From NCBI GenBank assembly GCA_002368155.1, contig AP018180.1, forward strand, positions 4,859,007 through 4,923,006: DNA of 64,000 nt. Direction: 5' to 3'. Made by a program: the position numbers and the translations under genes. This document shows, piece after piece, positions 26,900-36,572 of this stretch. The first letter of the stretch is position 1. Each line of letters starts with the position of its first letter. The DNA comes from Nostoc carneum NIES-2107. GTDB lineage: Bacteria; Cyanobacteriota; Cyanobacteriia; Cyanobacteriales; Nostocaceae. The notes under the pieces were generated by a model. It made no database searches, was not told the origin of the DNA, and was given only the letters and a program-made list of their open reading frames with translations.

Positions 26900-28294
26900 T
26901 TATTTACCGATACAAAATTTACTAAAAATCTTATCTAAAACTGATTCTGTAACTTCCTCCCCAGTAATTTCTCCTAATGCATGAATAGCATCGCGTAAGT
27001 CAATTGTCCAAAAGTCAAGAGGTAGTTGTTGAGTGATTGTGACTTGTACTTGCTCGAGAGAGATTTTGGCTTTTGTTAATGCTGCTGCTTGTCTTTGGTT
27101 AATAGCTAAATCCATATCAGCAGCTTGCACTTTTCCGGTTTTTACTATTTCTAAAATTGCTGTTTCTAAATCTTCAATGCCTTGATTTTGTGCTGCGGCT
27201 GTGAAAATTTGAGATTTTATATTTGGGATTTGCAATTGGAGATTATTTTCTATATCTGTTGTTACTAAATCTATTTTGTTAATCACCAGAATTAAGGGAC
27301 GGTCTTGCACCTGTTCGTAAATTTCTGCATCGCCTGCCGTCCAACCCGCAGATGCATCAATAGTTAATAGCACTAAATCAGCCGCACTGGCAGCACGACG
27401 CGATCGCTCTACGCCAATTTTTTCTACTTGGTCTTCTGTTTCCCGAATCCCTGCTGTATCTAGCACTTGCACAGGAATTCCACCTACAACTAGCTGAGAT
27501 TCCACAACATCGCGGGTGGTTCCTGGTAAGTCGGTGACAATGGCGCGATCGCTCCGGCTCCAAGCATTGAGCAAGCTGGATTTACCCACATTCGGCCGCC
27601 CCACAATTGCTACTTTTAAACCTGTGCGGAGTAGTTCGCCTTTATCTTTGGTTGCCAATAATTGAGAAATTTCTGCGGCGATGCCATCAATTGCTGATAT
27701 GATTGCTTTATCATCCAGCGGAGGTAAGTCTTCCTCAAAATCAATCCGCGCTTCAATTTCTGCCAAAATATCCAAACAGTTAGTGCGTAACTGGCGGATG
27801 GGATGAGCTAATTTACCTTGCAAACCAGCTAAAGCAGTTTGAGCAGCTTGGGGCGATCGCGCTCCCACTAAATCGGCAATACCTTCAGCTTGGGTTAAAT
27901 CCAAGCGTCCATTTAAAAAGGCGCGTAGGGTAAATTCTCCCGGCTGTGCTAGCCTTGCACCATTTTCCAAACACAATTGCAATACTTGCTGTACCGCCAT
28001 AATTCCCCCGTGGCAATGAAATTCCACCACATCTTCCCGGGTGTAAGAACGCGGTGCTTGCATAATCAACAACAAAGCTTCATCCACCAGTTTTTTGCTC
28101 TGGGGATGGCGAATATAACCATAAAGAATGCGGTGACTTTCCCAAACTTGACGACCAGGAGCATGAAAAATCATTTGGGCGATCGCGATCGCTTGGGAAC
28201 CAGACACCCGCACAATACCAACACTACCCTGCTGCGGGACAACAGCAGTTGCGATCGCGGCAATGGTTCCAGTTGTGGCAAATACTTGAGACAT
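26900..28294 (-). CDS. mnmE: tRNA uridine-5-carboxymethylaminomethyl modification GTPase MnmE
   Basis: The 464-aa protein acts with MnmG to modify the wobble uridine of several tRNAs. The N-terminal folate-binding domain has [13 protein letters not shown] and the [12 protein letters not shown] segment. The central helical domain holds an inserted G domain with P-loop [25 protein letters not shown] and NKID. The protein ends in FCIGK, the hallmark CxGK with the functional Cys. In the G domain after NKID there is a stretch [14 protein letters not shown], encoded by TTTGGGATTTG-like repeat DNA around 27211-27245, probably a tolerated repeat insertion. It is convergent with the PRC-barrel gene. 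Confidence 0.96.
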   Translation of the reverse strand: MSQVFATTGTIAAIATAVVPQQGSVGIVRVSGSQAIAIAQMIFHAPGRQVWESHRILYGYIRHPQSKKLVDEALLLIMQAPRSYTREDVVEFHCHGGIMAVQQVLQLCLENGARLAQPGEFTLRAFLNGRLDLTQAEGIADLVGARSPQAAQTALAGLQGKLAHPIRQLRTNCLDILAEIEARIDFEEDLPPLDDKAIISAIDGIAAEISQLLATKDKGELLRTGLKVAIVGRPNVGKSSLLNAWSRSDRAIVTDLPGTTRDVVESQLVVGGIPVQVLDTAGIRETEDQVEKIGVERSRRAASAADLVLLTIDASAGWTAGDAEIYEQVQDRPLILVINKIDLVTTDIENNLQLQIPNIKSQIFTAAAQNQGIEDLETAILEIVKTGKVQAADMDLAINQRQAAALTKAKISLEQVQVTITQQLPLDFWTIDLRDAIHALGEITGEEVTESVLDKIFSKFCIGK

Positions 28295-28678
28295 CAGCGC
28301 CCTTTTTAGCAGATATATTATGAGACTAGCAGGTAGATTTGCACAAGATGGGGAAAGGTGAAAGGGGAAAAGGTGAAAGGGTAGAATTTATGCTTTGTTT
28401 TCAAGCGTCCAGAAAATAAATTATCCAATTTCCGAGAGAGAATATTGTATTTTTCCCCCTGCTCCCTGCTCCCTGCCCCCTTGCCAAAAAAGCGATAGTA
28501 TATTTTTTAGTTGGAAGTCCCTTTCAGGGAGATCTCGTCTCTTACTACGGGCAGAAGTTACGGGATCGAGGAATTATATACTAAATAATGGTAAGTATTT
28601 AAACCAATCAAGGAGCAACAAGCAAGGTAAGATTTATCTGAAGAGTAGAAAAAAGCTCTTACTAGAGAGGGATTCACT
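28295..28678. other. 384-bp spacer with C-rich heptamers
   Basis: Contents are AAAGGGGAAAAGG units near 28350-28380 and CCCTGCTCCCTGC heptamers at 28458-28482. A GGAAGTCCCTTTCAGGGAGA hairpin lies near 28514. The 111-aa plus-strand frame at 28395 is made of this repeat sequence and is not called. The last 60 bp lead into the small gene at 28679. Confidence 0.45.
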
Positions 28679-28879
28679 GTGGAGCAAAAAATTAATTGCG
28701 CGGAAGCCTGCGTTAACGGTTGTGTTTTAGGGGATAAATGCCCAAATATTGAATTTAGAGAAGCTGCGGCACAATTTATTGAAGAGACTTCTTTAGATCA
28801 AATGCTGGCGCTTGCGGAAGAACGATTGCGGCGAAAATTCATGGAACCGCCAAAATGGGTGCTTCCAGACGAAGAATAG
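28679..28879 (+). CDS. Small conserved Cys-containing protein, 66 aa
   Basis: The frame starts with GTG, 7 bp after the purine-rich AGAGAGG. The N-terminal third has four Cys in the pattern CxxxCxxxC...C (NCAEACVNGCVLGDKCPN), which could hold a metal or a disulfide. The rest is one amphipathic helix (FIEETSLDQMLALAEERLRRKF) and an acidic end, PPKWVLPDEE. The codon pattern is clean, and similar small proteins are, from memory, conserved in cyanobacteria without a known role. There is no operon partner; the next gene begins 310 bp downstream. Confidence 0.7.
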   Translation: MEQKINCAEACVNGCVLGDKCPNIEFREAAAQFIEETSLDQMLALAEERLRRKFMEPPKWVLPDEE

Positions 28880-29189
28880 CATTTTTGTGAGCAGATAAAA
28901 GAATGGCAGGGGGGAGATTCTTAACTTTTCACATCTTTGCTACTAAGCGAGCAACTTCAGTAACATTGAACATTTAATAATTCTGTAGGTCAAGGCGCAG
29001 CATTTCAAAACTTGCGGTGAGAGATAATTAATCTATGCTCTGCTGCTACTGTTGAAATATATTTTAGGTTGCTGGTAAATTTCTTTCATCCTCATCAACT
29101 GGCTTTCTATTTAACAGAATTATCCGAAAATCAGTTAATAGGGTTTGATTTTAATAGATAGTACTAGCACTGCAGCAACCTATTAACTC
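28880..29189. other. 310-bp spacer, nothing recognised
   Basis: AT-rich sequence without a recognised repeat, RNA or coding frame. It must hold the promoter of the gene at 29190. Confidence 0.4.
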
Positions 29190-30170
29190 ATGAATCATCG
29201 ATTATTATTAATTGTCGCCACATCTGCCTTATTGATTTTAGCATTATTATCTTTAGGCAGTTATTTTGCTTGGTTGTGGCCGCTAGAGTTATTTTCCCAT
29301 TTTAGGATTCATTATTTAATTTTATCATTAATACTGACTATTATTTTAAGCATTCTTTGGAAAACGCACCATCTCAAAAGTAAAGTTATAATTTTCGCCG
29401 CATTATTACTAGTAGGTTTGAATGTCATTGAGGTGCTTCCTTGGTATTTACCTCATGCAAAAAAGTTAGCTAGTAATGCCGATAAACCAATTCGGCTAAT
29501 ATCCTTTAATCTGAATGTTGATAATCAGAATTATAACGAAGTTATTAACGTAGTTCAGAATAATCAACCTGATGCCGCCTTATTGATTGAAATTGACCGC
29601 AATGGATTTGAAACTTTACAGCAAGGCTTCAAAAGTACTTTGCCTTATTCTTTTAGAAGCCCTGGTGGTGGTTTGGGTTTTTTTAGCCGCTTACCAATTC
29701 AAGATATTAAGGCAGATAATTTCAATGGTAAAGGCGGTCATAATATTATCGCAACTTTAGTAGTAGATAAAAAGCCAGTTACTTTAATTGGCACTCATCC
29801 CTTAGTACCCATCAAACCTAATACTTTTAATAGACGTAATCTTCAACTAGCAGCACTGGCTGATTATATTCAAAAAGTTAATCAACCCTTAATTATCATG
29901 GGAGATTTTAACTTAACACCTTGGTCTCCTTATTACCGCAGATTTATTAATAAAACTAATTTGCATAATACTCGCTTAGGTTTTGGCATTTTACCCAGCT
30001 GGCCAAGACCAGCAACTCACGTACATCTACCAAACTGGCTAATTCCGCTAATGAATATTCCTATTGACCACTGCTTAGTTAGTCAGCATTTTAGTGTAAC
30101 CGAAATTAACACAGGAGCGAATGCAAATTCTGACCACGCACCATTAATTACTGACTTAGTTTTACGCTAA
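29190..30170 (+). CDS. Endonuclease/exonuclease/phosphatase-fold protein with N-terminal membrane segments
   Basis: The 326-aa protein starts with three hydrophobic helices (about 4-32, 40-58 and 66-86). A soluble domain of the EEP (DNase I/inositol phosphatase) fold follows: IRLISFNLNVDN, LLIEIDRNG with the metal-binding Glu, the core IIMGDFNLTPWSP near residue 235, and a final NSDHAPLITDL with the catalytic His. This membrane-anchored form is often annotated as a secreted-side phosphodiesterase or nuclease. The substrate is unknown. It ends 14 bp before the stop codon of the convergent Uma2 gene. Confidence 0.88.
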   Translation: MNHRLLLIVATSALLILALLSLGSYFAWLWPLELFSHFRIHYLILSLILTIILSILWKTHHLKSKVIIFAALLLVGLNVIEVLPWYLPHAKKLASNADKPIRLISFNLNVDNQNYNEVINVVQNNQPDAALLIEIDRNGFETLQQGFKSTLPYSFRSPGGGLGFFSRLPIQDIKADNFNGKGGHNIIATLVVDKKPVTLIGTHPLVPIKPNTFNRRNLQLAALADYIQKVNQPLIIMGDFNLTPWSPYYRRFINKTNLHNTRLGFGILPSWPRPATHVHLPNWLIPLMNIPIDHCLVSQHFSVTEINTGANANSDHAPLITDLVLR

Positions 30171-30184
30171 CAAACAATTGAATA

Positions 30185-30856
30185 TTACTCAATATTATCT
30201 GGATCGATACCTAATTCTCGCAGTTTTGCTGCCAATCGATCGCTTCTTTGTTTTTCTTGTTCTGCAAGTTCTTCTGGTGTTGGAACTAGTTGTCCATCAG
30301 CAGTAAAAAAGCGTAACTTTTCTTGCTCAATTCCTAAATATAGCTCTAGTTGCTGACTCCACAACCAACCTTGAGCATTCGCTTCAATTGCTTGATATTT
30401 ACCAGCTACTAAGACAAACCCAGCAAATTCTAAATTCTGCGGATCAAACCAGAAATATTCGGGTGTACGAAAAGTATCTTGATAAATCTGTTTCTTCAAG
30501 CCTTTATCTGTTAAAGCTGTAGAATCTGATAACAGTTCGATAATTACATTGGGATACTTGCCATCTTCTTGCCAAAGCACCCAACTTTTACGGGGTTTGC
30601 GTTCAGTTTCTCGCACCACAAAAAAATCTGGGCCGCGAAAATCTTCTGACTTGCGCTGACGTGGGCTGTAGTAAATTGTAATATTGCCGGATACATAGAA
30701 GTCATTGCGATCGCGCCACAATAACTCCAGACATTGGATCAGCAATGTCATTTGTAGACGATGTAAGTCAGATTCCAAAGGCGGTTCGTTACTGTATAAA
30801 TCTCCTGGAGGAAATATTACATTATCTGGAGTAGCTAAATCTTGGGCAATAGACAT
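30185..30856 (-). CDS. Uma2-family (DUF820) putative nuclease
   Basis: The 223-aa protein shows the Uma2 core, a PD-(D/E)XK-like fold common in large numbers in cyanobacteria: GPDFFVVRE (acidic), a strand with PNVIIELLSDST (the Glu of the ELxS motif), then LKKQIYQDTFRTPEYFWFDPQ and LELYLGIEQEKLRFF. The C-terminal charged helix ELAEQEKQRSDRLAAKLRELGID is typical of the family. The biological target is not known. It is transcribed alone and is convergent with the EEP-fold gene. Confidence 0.88.
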   Translation of the reverse strand: MSIAQDLATPDNVIFPPGDLYSNEPPLESDLHRLQMTLLIQCLELLWRDRNDFYVSGNITIYYSPRQRKSEDFRGPDFFVVRETERKPRKSWVLWQEDGKYPNVIIELLSDSTALTDKGLKKQIYQDTFRTPEYFWFDPQNLEFAGFVLVAGKYQAIEANAQGWLWSQQLELYLGIEQEKLRFFTADGQLVPTPEELAEQEKQRSDRLAAKLRELGIDPDNIE

Positions 30857-31954
30857 GGCAGCAACTGTCTCAGTCCTATAAGTTTAGCGTAGCAGCGAAA
30901 AATGCTCGCCGCAGGTTAAAGGATATAATCTCGAAGTATTTCCTTAGTAGGATAGTGGTTTTCTCAACAAGATAATTAATGTTTATAGACTCAATGCTAA
31001 AATCATCAATTTATTCATTACTTATAAATGCCTGCGCTGCTTTAATTGCATCTGATAACTCCTGCTGACTACTAGCCTTAACTTTAAATTTTCTGCCTTT
31101 AGCTTCTACTTCTAGCTCCAAAGGTGTACTACCCAAGCGATCACCTAAATATCCCAGCAAGTTCTTAAAATTTTGAAAACTAACCTTAGCCTCTAATATA
31201 CCTGATAGGAAGCCTTCAATAGATTTTGTACCCCTTGGTGAATTTGAAACTTTTACACGCTCAACCCTATCAACTTCATCCAACTCACGCATTTCTCGCA
31301 AAAGTTTACTCGTTTCTGCTTCTAATTCCTCTGCGTCTAAAGCTGCGTCTTGGAGATTAATGGTAAGTTGAATACTATCAGTCGTGTTCTGATATTCGTA
31401 ATATACATTCCGCACAGAAATACCTAAGATATTATTTAGTTCACCATTTCTGAATAGAGATATAATGCGCTCAAATCCTTCTTGGGAACCTTCTAGAACT
31501 AGCTTGATACTACCAACTTCAATTCGTCGTAGCTTTAATGTTGCATCTTTTGTAATTTTACTCAACAACTTCAGAATTTCTTCTTTTTGTTCATCATTAA
31601 GACCATCTGCTTCTAACACAATTGACCATGTGGCTTGAGACTTTTTTTTGCAGAGTAAAACGGGAGTTAAATTTTCTGGAATATCTTGTAGCTGAATCTC
31701 AACACAACCAAACCTGTAAGCTTTCTCTACTGAATAGTTTGCGCCAAGTGCTTTGTAAAAACCAACAGCGAATGCGATAGCAGCTTTATCTCCAATAGCT
31801 TGATTCATTCCAATAACAAACGGGATATGGTTTGCAATAGCTTTGGCTTGGGCTTCTGAATAGCAAGCATTCAATACTACACAATGGATTTGCTCGGATA
31901 CCTCTTTAAACAGTGCTGCCAAGGCATCAGGTCTGACTGGTTGAACTTGTCCTA

Positions 31955-33074
31955 TAGCAATCCGATTTGATTTGTGAGAAAATACTGAGACGGCAATAAA
32001 GTATGATTTATAACAAGTTTTGAGTTGTAGCGATGTGGATGCAATTATTAGAAGATTTTATCAGACAAAGCTTGGATAAACGTGAAATTACACGGGCAAT
32101 GGCAGTCAAAATGCTGCTGTGTGGATATAAACATAAAGAGATAATGCCAATATTGGGGGTTTCATCAGGCTTTATAAGTACATGGAAAAAAGCATTTTTT
32201 CAAAACGGAGTTGAGGGTTTAAAGTTAGCACATAAAGGCAGCAAGGGATTTTTGGATGCACAACAACATCGGTCTGTCATTGAATGGTTGCAAACCAAGG
32301 AGCAATGGACTCTTAATGAGTTGGAGTATCAAATTGCATCTAAGTATGGAGTGATATTTGAGTCCAAACAAAGCTACTATGATTTGTTTAAAGAAGCACG
32401 TATTAGTTGGAAGAAAGCTCAAGCTAATAATCCAAAGCATGATCCAGAATTAGTTGCCTTAAAAAAAAAGAAATTAGTAAATTGTTGGAGACGCGAAGAG
32501 CCGAAATCGAGTCTGGCAAACTAGTTGTGTTCATGGTTGATGAATGCCATTTACTCTGGGGAGATATCTGTGGATATATCTGGGGTCAAATGAGTGAGCG
32601 CATATTAATTCCAGTTGTCAATGCTCGTGATAAACAAACATACTTTGGTGCATTAGACTATAAAACAAAGGAATTTCTCACCTATTCTGCCAATAAAGGT
32701 AACTCGGAAAACACAATTAATTTCTTGGATTATCTTCGTTCACAACGCCCTGGTGCAAAACTTTTAATCATTTGGGATGGAGCTAGTTATCATCGGTCGC
32801 AAAAAATCAAAGATTATTTAGACTCTTTGAATGCGGATTTAGAAAAAGAAGAATGGGTGATAACTTGTGAAAGATTTGCCCCACATGCACCCCAACAAAA
32901 TCCTGTAGAAGATATTTGGTTACAAGGAAAAAGACTGATTCGAGAGTTTTATTTTCTCTGTCATTCTTTTTCTGTTGTTAAGGCCTTATTTGAGTTGTCA
33001 GTGCATGGTCAAATTTTTAACTTCCCTAAGCTTCATGAATATGGTGTTTTCTCATGAATGATTTAGGATTGCTA
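31955..33074. mobile_element. IS630-family insertion sequence, copy 2
   Basis: The element is 1120 bp. Its ends are TAGCAATCC...GGATTGCTA inverted repeats, with similarity continuing about 33 bp inward with mismatches (GAGAAAA.AC on both sides). TA flanks each end (31953-31954 and 33075-33076) as target duplication. It differs from copy 1 in its ends and in transposase sequence, so two IS630 subgroups are present. It lies within a CHAT-domain gene in the opposite orientation. Confidence 0.9.
32033..33057 (+). CDS. IS630-family transposase, two frames joined by -1 frameshift
   Basis: Frame A (32033-32524) has two helix-turn-helix units (MAVKMLLCGYKHKEIMPIL and a winged part TLNELEYQIASKYG). 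Frame B, open from 32467 to 33057, carries the DDE domain: FMVDECHLLWG with the first Asp, IIWDGASYHRS with the second, and APHAPQQNPVEDIWLQGK with the Glu. A run of nine A at 32461-32469 lies in the overlap. A one-base backward slip reads ALKKKEISKLLETRRAEI and yields one 341-aa protein. All catalytic residues are present, so it may still be active. Confidence 0.9.
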
Positions 33075-33528
33075 TAGTAAATTTTCAAAGTAAAGTTCAC
33101 CTGTGCTGATTCCATGTCCAGAGAAATGTACAATCTGCGGATCAACATCAAATATTGCCTGTGTTATATCTCCAGGACGAACAGATTCACGAGACTCTAG
33201 TACGAATTTATCTCGCCCTTTGGCTAGTTGCAGTCGCTCACGAATATCGCGCAACTCTTGTCCTAAACGCAGCCGAGATTCATCACTAGGATCGGAGGCT
33301 AAAAATAGGATTTTAACAAAATTATTGCTATTCATGCAGAGGAATTGTACAAGTGTATTTGATTACTAAATATAGCTGCTAACGGAGCATATATCGAATT
33401 TAGCAACACCTATGTTGAATCTATCTCTAAAAGTATTCCAAGTACAAAAATGCCCAATTGTCATTGTGAGGAAGAACAATGAAGCAATCCCAGTGAAAAC
33501 CTTGGTATAATTGATTCTTTAGAACATT

Positions 33529-35157
33529 CTAAATATCCAATCCCACAACTGTTAATTCCGGCGGATACTCTACCGTAAATTGATAAGTTACCTCTCGTCT
33601 TTCTTGGGGTAGCAGAGTTAAATCCCATTCCAAAATCCCCATCTCTCCCAGTTGAATTTGCGGATGACTGTGGGTGAGGCGGACTTTAATTTTTTCGTTG
33701 CGGCTAACTGGTAATTGTTCAGTAAGTATCAGATGAGTTTCTTCTTCCAGCAAGTTAGTAACTATTAGCCGATAACCATAAGTAATTCGGCGCTGGTTAC
33801 TCATCAATTTTTTATCAACTACTCGCTCAAATAAGTCACGCTCAATTTTTAAGCCTTCATCAATGCCTAAATTAATTTTGAATTCTTGTCCTGGCGCAAT
33901 ATTATCTAATTTGGTTGTTCCCACAAACATATTGTCGCGGAAAATATTGGCTTTGCCTGGTAATAAAGTTGCGTTGTTAGCACTATTTTTGACTATAGCT
34001 TGGAGATAAGCAAAGCTAACTAAGCGCGGCATGGCAACATAATGGCAACTACTCAGATAATCATCGTGAAAAATTGTAGTTTTATGAGGTGAGCCATCAT
34101 TAGGAATGTTACCCCCACAACTGAGTTTAAAGGTGACTACACTTCCTGTTTTCGAGACTTCCGCATCAATGGTTTCAGCTTCTATAGATTTTTCTTGTGC
34201 AACCTCGTCCGCTTCTTCATCCATTTCCCGCGCCATACCAGCTGACTCTGATTGAGCCGCCATCATTGGCATTTGGGTGACTTTGCGCCGCATAAAGTCT
34301 GTTGTATAGCTGGGAGTACTTATATACCAAGGTTGCAGTTTGGGAGGAATAGTACCTAAGCCTGGTTTAGCAGTAGAAAGAGTTAGAGCCACACCCAGCC
34401 AATCTTCCCCAGTACTTTGGGTAACTTCTGCTAAGTAAGTAAGATGAACAACATTGCTGGTACTGCTAAAGCGTAAATCATAAAGCGGAGTCCAACTAGC
34501 GCGATGAACTACGTAAGACAGCTCTAACTCAAAGTCACCCGCACCAGCAACTTCCACTGGCACAATTATGCTCAGGCTTTCTTTGGGGTGTGGCGTTTGG
34601 ATTTTTTGTAATGAAGCGCGCAGTACTTGCAACTGCTTATCTAATTCTTCCTGTTGAGTTTTGCACTCCCCAGAGGCGATCGCATATTCGCTATACTGGC
34701 TGCCAATAAAGTTGAGAAAATCTAGAGTCTCGCTGAGGCTCAGGTTTTTCCGTGACAAACTCTGTGAAAAGGGTTCTTCTGTCTTTTCCCGTAAGCCGGC
34801 AATAAAACTAGATTGCAATGCTAAAGCGTCGATTTGGGCTTGCAGGTGCCGTTTTTCCGCCTCCAACTGCTCAATCTGTCTGGTTAATTGCGCCACACGT
34901 TCGGTAATCGGTTCTGTAGTATAGATGCGATCGCAACTCACCCCTAACAAGCGCACCCCTACCGTCCCTTTACCACCAACCCTCACAGAATCAGTTTCTA
35001 GCGTTACCGGCAGTGAGGTAACGACTAATTCCTGTTCTTCTCCTGTGAGAGAAACCATACCCCGTCTTGTAACTAGGGCTTGATCGCTGTAAACTGTCAC
35101 AGCTACAATCTGGCTTGCTACTATCTTGCGTAAAGAAGGCATTTCTGGGTTAACCAC
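33529..35157 (-). CDS. Mucoidy-inhibitor-like protein with DUF4140 and DUF4139 domains
   Basis: The 542-aa protein starts with a DUF4140 domain (about 12-110: VTVYSDQALVTRRGMVSL and a VRVGGKGTVGVRLLGV strand). A coiled coil follows (about 90-200), and then the large DUF4139 domain (about 205-540), with ELSYVVHRASWTPLYDLRF and STGEDWLGVALTLSTAKP. The C-terminus alternates strands, as in beta-rich domains. The family is named after MuiA and its true function is unknown. No signal peptide is visible. It stands alone, and its upstream side faces the LysR gene across a repeat-filled gap. Confidence 0.85.
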   Translation of the reverse strand: MVNPEMPSLRKIVASQIVAVTVYSDQALVTRRGMVSLTGEEQELVVTSLPVTLETDSVRVGGKGTVGVRLLGVSCDRIYTTEPITERVAQLTRQIEQLEAEKRHLQAQIDALALQSSFIAGLREKTEEPFSQSLSRKNLSLSETLDFLNFIGSQYSEYAIASGECKTQQEELDKQLQVLRASLQKIQTPHPKESLSIIVPVEVAGAGDFELELSYVVHRASWTPLYDLRFSSTSNVVHLTYLAEVTQSTGEDWLGVALTLSTAKPGLGTIPPKLQPWYISTPSYTTDFMRRKVTQMPMMAAQSESAGMAREMDEEADEVAQEKSIEAETIDAEVSKTGSVVTFKLSCGGNIPNDGSPHKTTIFHDDYLSSCHYVAMPRLVSFAYLQAIVKNSANNATLLPGKANIFRDNMFVGTTKLDNIAPGQEFKINLGIDEGLKIERDLFERVVDKKLMSNQRRITYGYRLIVTNLLEEETHLILTEQLPVSRNEKIKVRLTHSHPQIQLGEMGILEWDLTLLPQERREVTYQFTVEYPPELTVVGLDI

Positions 35158-35291
35158 TGCCAGTTTTCCCCTATTTTGAATGATTCTGCTGCTTAATTGT
35201 TAATGCTTCAAGGTTCTACCGTCAAGTCATTAACAAATTTGGTGTTCGGTGTTCGGCGTTTGGTATTTGTCCCCATTACCAATTACCAATT

Positions 35292-35326
35292 ACCCAGTCC
35301 CCAGTCCCCAGTCCCCAGTCCCCAAC
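35292..35326. repeat. CCCCAGT heptamer tandem repeat
   Basis: There are about five head-to-tail CCCCAGT units between the DUF4139 gene and the 3' end of the LysR gene. They are the same unit as at 14235-14260. Confidence 0.9.
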
Positions 35327-35328
35327 CC

Positions 35329-36288
35329 CTAATTCTTCACCTCTTCCTCATCCTTGAGTTGCTCAAAGGTACCCCAAGAAAAAGAGGTATTTTGCTCGAT
35401 AAAATTCTTAGCGGCGTTGATTAGGTAATCATAATAGGTGCGAGCCACAATCGATAGCTGCTTCCCAGAAGGGTAAACTATGTACCAGGTGCGCTTAATC
35501 GGAAAGTGCTCTACATCTAAAATACTGAACTCCGAATAATCGGAAGTTAAGGTATGACGAGATAATACAGAAATTCCTAATCCACCTGCGATCGCTTGTT
35601 TAATCGCCTCATTGCTACCCAATTCTAATTTCACTTTCACTGTTAATTCATGCTTATCAAAGAGGCTTTGGATAGCACGACGAGTTCCTGAACCAGGTTC
35701 TCGCATAATAAAAGCTTCTTGAGCCAATCGTTCGATGGGAATATTTTTCTCTTTTGCTAGTGGATGATTAACTGGAGCAAAAACCACCAAGGGATTATCC
35801 AAAAATGGTTGGCAATTCACATCAATATTTTCTGGGACTTGGCTCATAATATACAAGTCATCCAGATTATTAATCATTCGCTCCAAAATCCGTTCGTGGT
35901 TTGTTACTTGCAGCGAGATATCTATGCCCGGATAAAGTTGGCAAAAAGGCCCCAATAAACGCGGTACAAAATATTTTGCAGTTGTAATTACTGCTAATTT
36001 TAATTGACCCTGTTTTAGCCCTTTTAAGTCTGCTACTTTCATTTCAAATTGGGCTATGGTTTCAAAAATCTGCCGACAAGTAGCAAACAATTCTCGTCCT
36101 GCTTCAGTTAAATATAGGCGCTTCCCAACCTGCTCAAATAAAGGCAATCCGACCGATTTTGTTAATTGCTTGATTTGCATGGAAACGGTAGGCTGGGTGA
36201 GGAACAATTCCTCAGCTGCACGAGTAAAACTACCGTGTCGTGCTGCCGCCTCGAACACCTTCAACTGGTGTAGCGTCGCTTGGTTCAA
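35329..36288 (-). CDS. ccmR: LysR-type regulator of inorganic carbon uptake genes (CcmR/NdhR-like)
   Basis: The 319-aa protein has a LysR winged helix (about 5-64, HGSFTRAAEELFLTQPTVSMQIKQL) and a periplasmic-binding-like effector domain (about 92-300). The most likely start is a TTG at 36288: GAGGAG lies just upstream, there is no ATG in the right place, and the product begins as other LysR proteins do. In cyanobacteria the relatives RbcR, CmpR and CcmR/NdhR control Rubisco and carbon-uptake genes. This gene lies at the end of the ccm operon, opposite ndhF3-ndhD3-cupA, which favours CcmR/NdhR. RbcR cannot be excluded from sequence alone. An inverted repeat at 36381-36410 lies about 90 bp upstream. 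Confidence 0.85.
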   Translation of the reverse strand: MNQATLHQLKVFEAAARHGSFTRAAEELFLTQPTVSMQIKQLTKSVGLPLFEQVGKRLYLTEAGRELFATCRQIFETIAQFEMKVADLKGLKQGQLKLAVITTAKYFVPRLLGPFCQLYPGIDISLQVTNHERILERMINNLDDLYIMSQVPENIDVNCQPFLDNPLVVFAPVNHPLAKEKNIPIERLAQEAFIMREPGSGTRRAIQSLFDKHELTVKVKLELGSNEAIKQAIAGGLGISVLSRHTLTSDYSEFSILDVEHFPIKRTWYIVYPSGKQLSIVARTYYDYLINAAKNFIEQNTSFSWGTFEQLKDEEEVKN

Positions 36289-36380
36289 GGGTAATTCTCC
36301 TCTAATAGCGATACATAGATATTAATCTAGTATCACTGAACACTTGCATTAGCGATAGCATTGGTCATACAAAAATTATG

Positions 36381-36410
36381 ATTCATAAGTATAGATAATA
36401 CTCTATGAAT
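36381..36410. promoter_or_regulatory. Inverted repeat upstream of the LysR gene
   Basis: ATTCATAAGTAT and ATACTCTATGAAT pair with one bulged base around a 5-nt loop. The site lies between the ccmO stop codon and the LysR start. It may be an operator for the LysR protein or the ccm operon terminator; no U run supports the latter. Confidence 0.4.
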
Positions 36411-36572
36411 TCTATTACGAGATAGATCTTTTCCTATTAAAGTGAAACAGTTATTATCAAAACAACAAAGCAAAGCGTAAGATGCCTTCCAGCTCAAGAT
36501 GAATGCTGAATACTGAATCCTGAATGTGGATAGCCTACAATCCATAATTCCTAATTCATCATTCACCATTCA

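Larger units (their letters stand above)
31011..33335 (-). pseudogene. CHAT-domain (caspase-like) protein gene interrupted by IS630 copy 2
   Basis: The 5' part (33335-33077) encodes the first half of a CHAT protease domain with the catalytic His in HFSGHG (His74). The 3' part (31952-31011) encodes the second half with the catalytic Cys in VVLNACYSEAQ (Cys117 when joined). It continues with a region resembling the accessory domains of conflict-system effectors: KLVLEGSQEGFERIISLFRNGEL is TRADD-N-associated-like, and the C-terminal VEAKGRKFKVKASSQQELS is EACC1-like. Removing 31955-33074 with one TA joins the frames exactly: 1203 bp, 400 aa, no stop. As it stands, the first half ends with a TAG at the element boundary, so no active protease can form. 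Confidence 0.88.

Noticed and set aside
28395-28730. Plus-strand 111-aa frame
   Set aside because: It consists of repeat sequence and overlaps the better-supported 66-aa gene in another frame.
36289-36380. Upstream ATG start for the LysR gene
   Set aside because: The ATG upstream (ATGTATCGCTATTAG) runs into a stop after four codons; the TTG at 36288 with GAGGAG before it is the best start.
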